Assembly: GCA_003523945.1 (NCBI GenBank) | Contig: DOFS01000432.1 | Location: 1 to 10,620 of the forward strand | Direction: 5' to 3' | Source of the DNA: Nitrospiraceae bacterium | Lineage (GTDB): Bacteria; Nitrospirota; Nitrospiria; Nitrospirales; UBA8639 | DNA length: 10,620 bases | In this document: in pieces, positions 7,648 through 10,620 of the stretch | How positions within the stretch are numbered: position 1 is the first letter of the stretch | How the letters are laid out: each line of letters opens with the position of its first letter | The notes under the pieces: model-generated | Told to the model about the DNA's origin: nothing | Seen by the model: the letters and a program-made list of their open reading frames with translations, nothing else | The model's database searches: none | Translations under genes and position numbers: made by a program

Positions 7648-7776
7648 TCACCTCCTGTTTGATAACTTCAACAAGTTATTGAGCTGAATCGCATTCCATC
7701 CAGATGTCATGAAGTATTGCGGCGTGGATGAGGGCCTCATTGTTCGTCCATCTACCGGCATCGAATGTCGTGTCAT
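7648..7776 (-). CDS. Possible 42-aa ORF ahead of the PatG-like gene
   Basis: In the 253-base gap between the S8 protease and PatG-like genes, a minus-strand frame starts MTRHSMPVDGRTMRPSS and ends LLKLSNRR. GGAG lies about 10 bases before its ATG. Its stop codon falls inside the ribosome binding site of the PatG-like gene, 3 bases before that ATG, a layout compatible with translational coupling. It has no hydrophobic or cysteine-rich pattern and no PGFTAE motif. It may be chance. Confidence 0.22.
   Translation of the reverse strand: MTRHSMPVDGRTMRPSSTPQYFMTSGWNAIQLNNLLKLSNRR
7662..7679. promoter_or_regulatory. Inverted repeat upstream of the PatG-like gene
   Basis: ATAACTT, a 4-base loop CAAC, then AAGTTAT form a perfect 7-bp inverted repeat, 17 bases before the PatG-like ATG and just upstream of its ribosome binding site on the minus strand. 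It could be an operator half-site pair or a weak RNA hairpin in the leader. The AT-rich arms make a terminator unlikely. Confidence 0.3.
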
Positions 7777-7897
7777 TCGGTTGTGTCTCCAATCAAAGAT
7801 CTTTTTTATGGATCAATCAAGGTGGGAGTCTGCAGAAACTTATTCCTTTCTCTTCTGCACTCTTCCTTCTCGAGTATTTCATGGTCTCCCCTACGAC

Positions 7898-8773
7898 TCA
7901 TAGCAAATTGAACTCTTTCCCCATGAATTGATATGCAGCCCATGCGTTCAACAACGGCGGTACCAAGGATGGTTGGCGTCGTAAGTAACCTTGGGTAAGT
8001 GAAAACCTTACTTGGGTAGCCGTAGCCCTTGGAAACTGAGACCACAAAAGAGCTATGGCTCCTGTCACAAAAGGTGCAGCGGCACTCGTTCCAGAAAATG
8101 TGCGAGGCTTTCCATGAATCCCAGTACTTATAATATGGTCCCCGGGTGCGCTTAAGCCTCGTTTGCTAATGGAATTGGCAAGATTTGACTGTCCGGTGGG
8201 TCTACCTTGAAAGTCACAAGCGACGACGGGAATAACCCAGGGGTGCCTGGTGATCACTGAACTTCCAATCGTGGCTTGATTGCCGGCCGCCGCCACGATT
8301 ATCACACCTTGTTGTGCCGCATAGTTGAGCGCTTCTTCTAAGGATTGTTCTCCAAGAACTGTTGGTGGGGACAGGTCAAGGCTCAAATTGATGATTCGAA
8401 CACCGGCTGCAATACTTTCAAGAATGGCAGTCGCTAACGTTAGGGGGTCTGCACTCGGTATTTGACTGTTTCCCACGGTCTTTTCAGGGAAAATTGAGCG
8501 GATGACCAGAGGGCACCCTGGGCAAATTGACGGGGCTAAGGACTGTCTTTGCGCGCTTAAGACACCAACCACGAATGTCCCGTGACTACATGCTATGCTG
8601 TCGTTCCGTGAACATTTTCCAGGGGGATTCCCTGGTAGGACGTGAAAAAAGGTATCATTGAAATCCGGGTGGTCGGTGGCCACCGGACCATCGATGACGC
8701 CAATCTTAAGATTAAATTTACCGGTTGTAAGAGCCATCAAAGGCGTGAGATTTACCAAATTTAACGGACTCAT
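7898..8773 (-). CDS. Subtilisin-like serine protease (peptidase S8, PatA/PatG type)
   Basis: A 291-residue protein that is nearly all catalytic domain. The S8 residues are complete: D28 (IGVIDGP), H64 (CSHGTFVVG), oxyanion N165 (AAAGNQ) and S230 (FSGTSAAAP). There is no signal peptide and no obvious propeptide, so it probably acts in the cytoplasm, as the cyanobactin proteases PatA and PatG do. Short CxxC-type spacing (SICPGCP near 82-88) and SRNDSIACSHGT around the histidine resemble that group. The C-terminus VPPLLNAWAAYQFM ends naturally rather than as a truncation. It is the first gene of the minus-strand cassette, 253 bases before the PatG-like gene. The start has only a weak AAGGCGAG ribosome binding site, unlike the two downstream genes, suggesting that less protease than substrate is made. 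Confidence 0.88.
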   Translation of the reverse strand: MSPLNLVNLTPLMALTTGKFNLKIGVIDGPVATDHPDFNDTFFHVLPGNPPGKCSRNDSIACSHGTFVVGVLSAQRQSLAPSICPGCPLVIRSIFPEKTVGNSQIPSADPLTLATAILESIAAGVRIINLSLDLSPPTVLGEQSLEEALNYAAQQGVIIVAAAGNQATIGSSVITRHPWVIPVVACDFQGRPTGQSNLANSISKRGLSAPGDHIISTGIHGKPRTFSGTSAAAPFVTGAIALLWSQFPRATATQVRFSLTQGYLRRQPSLVPPLLNAWAAYQFMGKEFNLL

Positions 8774-9141
8774 GCTTTAACTCGCCTTCTACATAAGGAC
8801 AGTCAATCGGCTTTTGGGTCTATTGCTGAGGAAGTGTTCATTTTCGGTTACAGCCTCATGTTCTTAACATTCCTCTTTGCAACGTTCATTGGTCATTAGA
8901 GTTCGAACGCAAACCGCCTGGGTTTATATTTAATATACGGGTTGAAATCGAAATCGGATTTCACTAGTGACGAAAAATATTCAGGGAAGTTTAAAAACTT
9001 CGGTCGACACATTATAAACCCTTACGACGTGAAGAAGGGGCTTGGATTTATCATCATAAAAAATTTCTTACAATTTCCCGATTACTGAAAGCCGTTACTA
9101 TTTTTGATACCAAACCGTTGAATTTGGATTGATGAACTGAT
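8774..9141. other. Upstream region of the protease gene, AT-rich with palindromes
   Basis: These 368 bases lie between the protease start and the right copy of the direct repeat. No ORF looks real. The stretch around 8930-9120 is markedly AT-rich and holds two perfect palindromes listed separately. It should contain the promoter of the minus-strand cassette, but no -35/-10 pair stands out, so the promoter may depend on an activator or a non-sigma-70 factor. Confidence 0.45.
8961..9001. promoter_or_regulatory. Pair of perfect palindromes upstream of the cassette
   Basis: TCACTAGTGA at 8961-8970 is a perfect 10-bp palindrome. GAAGTTT, AA, AAACTTC at 8986-9001 is a second, with 7-bp arms. They are 15 bases apart and about 190-230 bases upstream of the protease ATG. 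Such sites suit dimeric regulators, or could belong to a recombination site near the cassette end. In AT-rich DNA the second could arise by chance. Confidence 0.35.
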
Positions 9142-9333
9142 ATGTCATCTCCCTCTGAACAATTCATAAACCAACTTCAATCACTTCAAGCCCTTCGCAT
9201 CAAAGGCATCGTGAACACCTCAGAAGGTCCTAAGCTCATTCAAGGCGTTGGTCCCCGCATTGATCTGAGTCCCCCTCCCTCACAATTTCCCAAAGAAATG
9301 CTTGGCCGCCTGGTTGCCATCCGCCGAAAATAG
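9142..9333 (+). pseudogene. Duplicated 3' fragment of the G3E GTPase gene
   Basis: This 63-codon open frame encodes only the last part of the CobW C-terminal domain. From codon 11 on (9172-9333) it is identical in protein to residues 262-314 of the GTPase at 4848-5792. The ten preceding residues (MSSPSEQFIN) still weakly resemble the parent at the same place (SVDIAPDQLIK), with Gln and Ile in register, as if from a diverged allele. The P-loop, CxCC and NKID motifs are absent, and no ribosome binding site precedes the ATG, so it is best read as a remnant rather than a functional gene. It marks the right edge of the cassette. Confidence 0.8.
9172..9333 (+). repeat. Direct repeat, right copy
   Basis: Partner of 5631-5792 with 161 of 162 bases the same. 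After the shared TAG the two flanks differ completely (TTTTTCTG at the left, AGACTTCGG at the right). The right flank may be the original downstream neighbour of the GTPase gene. Confidence 0.95.
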
Positions 9334-9689
9334 AGACTTCGGATTTTCCAATCTCTCCACGGATCGGGTTCTCATTCATGCAGGACTTGTGGGAATCATT
9401 AGCTTTTATTGTCGACTCCCTCAACGACATGCATGGTATATGTGTTGACACCCTCCTGTTTAAGGTGTAGCGTGAGTGTATGACGTATGAATCTACGTTG
9501 ACTCTCCTATCCCTCGCGCTTCAACTTTCCTTCCTGCGCGTCTGATTCCTCTGTCTCCGCAAGCCTACGCCTAAACTCTTCTTACCAATCGGTGCCGATC
9601 AACGGCTTCGATTGTAACGCTGGTCGTCAGATCAGGTTCCGGGAGAGTTCATTCCTGACCCCTGCGGTCCCAGGAAAGAGGTGAACACC
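9334..9689. other. Gene-free stretch right of the repeat
   Basis: These 356 bases have no supported gene; a 30-codon frame at 9378-9470 has no ribosome binding site. TTGACA near 9445-9450 matches a -35 box but lacks a good -10. ACACC and GGTGT around it form a short inverted repeat. It probably carries the promoter for the small gene at 9690. Confidence 0.4.
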
Positions 9690-9785
9690 ATGTATCCATT
9701 GGAAGCTCTTTTAGGCCTCATGTTTCTCTTTTGGGGTGCGGCCATTTATGCGTCCTTTATCGAGAGGCCAACATCCGCTGTGTAG
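9690..9785 (+). CDS. 31-aa single-helix membrane peptide
   Basis: A very short ORF with a good ribosome binding site (AAAGAGGTG, 6 bases before the ATG). The product, MYPLEALLGLMFLFWGAAIY followed by ASFIERPTSAV, is one hydrophobic helix with a short charged tail, so it should sit in the inner membrane. No cysteine or export signal is visible. Small one-helix proteins of this kind often regulate or stabilise membrane complexes, but no partner is evident here. The strong initiation site and a clean stop followed by structured DNA support a real gene despite its size. I do not recognise the family. Confidence 0.55.
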   Translation: MYPLEALLGLMFLFWGAAIYASFIERPTSAV

Positions 9786-9846
9786 GGAGCTGCCTTTGAG
9801 GGAGTAAGGCCCTTTACTTTCTAGGCAGGTTGTCAATCTTGGCTGG

Positions 9847-9895
9847 CGCGTCATATGGACCCATGTGACGCGGGGGCACTTTTTTACTTTTTTTT
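9847..9895 (+). terminator. Likely Rho-independent terminator
   Basis: GCGTCATATG at 9848-9857 and CATGTGACGC at 9862-9871 form a 10-bp stem with one G-U pair and a 4-base loop; an outer C-G pair (9847/9872) extends it. A T-rich run follows at 9880-9895, broken by AC. The spacer between stem and T-run (GGGGCAC) is longer than usual. It would end transcripts from the 31-aa gene just before the next ribosome binding site. A second, weaker structure (CTGCCT at 9790-9795 with AGGCAG at 9823-9828) lies between. Confidence 0.55.
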
Positions 9896-9913
9896 AAGAA
9901 GGAAAGAATAACC

Positions 9914-10210
9914 ATGAAACACGCTCTATTGATGAAACGCACCATTCTTGTTGCCTCCATGGCGCTCATCCCTTTGATTCTGCCGGGACTGACTTCAGCC
10001 GCGCCACAAGTAAAAGAACCAATGTCCTCTGCAGAGGCACAGGCTCAAGGTCTCACGCGAATCGCGGTGGGAAGTGTTCAGGACACTTTAAAAGCCTGTC
10101 TGGGCAGAATTCCTCAAGATGCCAGCCCCGGGCAGGCTATGTTAGCGGAAGGAACCTGCCAACAAGTCGAGACTGGCCGGACAATGAACCAGACTTCACT
10201 GACTTTCTGA
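9914..10210 (+). CDS. Small secreted two-cysteine protein, unknown
   Basis: The product is 98 residues, with AAGGAAAG 8 bases before the ATG. The N-terminus has two basic patches (MKHALLMKR) and a hydrophobic core (TILVASMALIPLILPGL) ending TSAA, a Sec signal peptide with likely cleavage near residue 30. The mature part of about 70 residues is soluble, with two cysteines (in LKACLGRI and EGTCQQVE) that could form one disulfide in the periplasm. It has an Ala/Gln-rich start and a GQAMLAEGTC helix. A start at the second Met (codon 7) would also give a signal peptide but has no ribosome binding site. I do not recognise the family. Strong hairpins on both sides suggest it is transcribed alone. 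Confidence 0.75.
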   Translation: MKHALLMKRTILVASMALIPLILPGLTSAAPQVKEPMSSAEAQAQGLTRIAVGSVQDTLKACLGRIPQDASPGQAMLAEGTCQQVETGRTMNQTSLTF

Positions 10211-10221
10211 GGACCAATCGG

Positions 10222-10245
10222 AGAGCAGCCGTTTTCTGCTTTTTC
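10222..10245 (+). terminator. Probable Rho-independent terminator after the secreted protein gene
   Basis: AGAGCAG at 10222-10228 pairs with CTGCTTT at 10236-10242 (7 bp with one G-U) around the loop CCGTTTT, and the T-run continues to 10244. It lies 12 bases after the stop codon at 10208-10210, the expected place. Confidence 0.5.
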
Positions 10246-10319
10246 AGGTCATCCTACTCAGGAAAGTTTCTGACTGCTGCGTAGGCGTCGTGAAGTGGAT
10301 TCTTGACGATGCTGAGTAT

Positions 10320-10369
10320 CGCTCTTGCCTCACCTTCTCCCCCCGAAAGGGAAGGGTGAGATGAGAGCG
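10320..10369. repeat. Long imperfect palindrome, REP-like
   Basis: CGCTCTTGCCTCACC at the left matches the reverse complement of the right arm ending GGGTGAGATGAGAGCG, with few mismatches, around a central CCCCCCGAAAGGG turn. The core of CTCACC/GGGTGAG with C-runs and G-runs resembles the dispersed intergenic palindromes (CCCTCACCC type) seen in many bacterial genomes. Whether it is repeated elsewhere cannot be seen in one window. It could also form an RNA hairpin between the two small genes. Confidence 0.55.
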
Positions 10370-10433
10370 TCCAACAGGAAGTCGCCCTGCCTCATATCCA
10401 GACTTTTCTGAGATTATTGAATGGAGGTGAAAC

Positions 10434-10604
10434 ATGGAACTGGTCGTGTCGGTCTTTGTAGGGATCGTCATGGGCTTGGTGGGCCTTGCCTTAATCCCCA
10501 TATTAGTGGTCGGGACCTGGTGGGTGGTCATGACTGTCATTTTGGGTTTGTCTGACGGGATCATATGGTTTCTTGATCGCAAATGGCGGACTTCTGCACC
10601 GTAA
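10434..10604 (+). CDS. 56-aa membrane protein, unknown
   Basis: A strong GGAGGTG sits 5 bases before the ATG. The product starts MELVVSVFVGIVMGLVG and is hydrophobic for most of its length, with one long or two short membrane helices separated around GTWW, then a basic end (WFLDRKWRTSAP). By the positive-inside rule the C-terminus is probably cytoplasmic. There is no signal-peptide cleavage site or cysteine. The opposite-strand frame over this region is a shadow. I do not recognise the family. It follows the REP-like palindrome and is probably its own transcription unit. Confidence 0.65.
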   Translation: MELVVSVFVGIVMGLVGLALIPILVVGTWWVVMTVILGLSDGIIWFLDRKWRTSAP

Positions 10605-10620
10605 CGTGTATTTCAATACA

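Noticed and set aside
7709..7931. Two plus-strand frames of 64 and 67 codons between the protease and PatG-like genes.
   Set aside because: They overlap each other in different frames, lack ribosome binding sites and run into the protease gene.
5793..9171. Integrase, transposase or terminal inverted repeats that would make the cassette a classical mobile element.
   Set aside because: No recombinase-like protein and no matching inverted ends were found; only the gene-end direct repeat supports mobility.
9378..9470. 30-codon plus-strand frame right of the direct repeat.
   Set aside because: No ribosome binding site and no recognisable protein pattern.
10244..10582. 112-codon minus-strand frame opposite the 56-aa membrane protein gene.
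   Set aside because: Met/Thr/Pro-rich product typical of an antisense reading of a hydrophobic gene; it also crosses the palindrome.

Overview
The window reads as a bacterial chromosome segment of moderate GC. No rRNA, tRNA, CRISPR array, integrase or transposase is visible. The style of the housekeeping proteins and the short, strongly Shine-Dalgarno-led small membrane and secreted ORFs suggest Nitrospirota (Nitrospira-like). That assignment is inference from protein feel only; no marker gene is present.

Left part (1-5792, mostly + strand): an M24-family Xaa-Pro aminopeptidase (56-1840) is followed closely by an unrecognised 103-residue protein. Next come a gene-poor gap holding a doubtful minus-strand ORF, a TraB/PrgY-type membrane protein, a small minus-strand zinc-ribbon protein, a secreted SIMPL/DUF541 protein, and a G3E (CobW-type) P-loop GTPase likely to act in metal handling. 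The SIMPL and GTPase genes are 45 bases apart and probably co-transcribed.

Middle part (5793-9171, minus strand): a compact cassette reads right to left as a subtilisin-like S8 protease with an intact Asp/His/Asn/Ser set, a stand-alone protein resembling the C-terminal region of the cyanobactin maturation protein PatG, and a 175-residue protein. The last begins with a short leader-like PGFTAEQTLY motif and ends in a Gly-rich hydrophobic tail. The arrangement looks like a minimal, split PatA/PatG-type peptide-maturation system with its own substrate. No YcaO cyclodehydratase, prenyltransferase, oxidase or transporter is present. This is the most interesting content of the window.

The cassette is bracketed by a 162-bp direct repeat with one mismatch. 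The last 53 codons of the G3E GTPase gene at 5631-5792 recur at 9172-9333 just beyond the cassette. The simplest reading is that the cassette entered at the 3' end of the GTPase gene and either supplied a replacement 3' end or duplicated it.

Right part (9334-10620, + strand): a gene-free stretch, a 31-residue one-helix membrane peptide, a likely intrinsic terminator, a 98-residue secreted two-cysteine protein, another terminator-like hairpin, a long imperfect REP-like palindrome, and a 56-residue membrane protein. None of these three small proteins is recognised.
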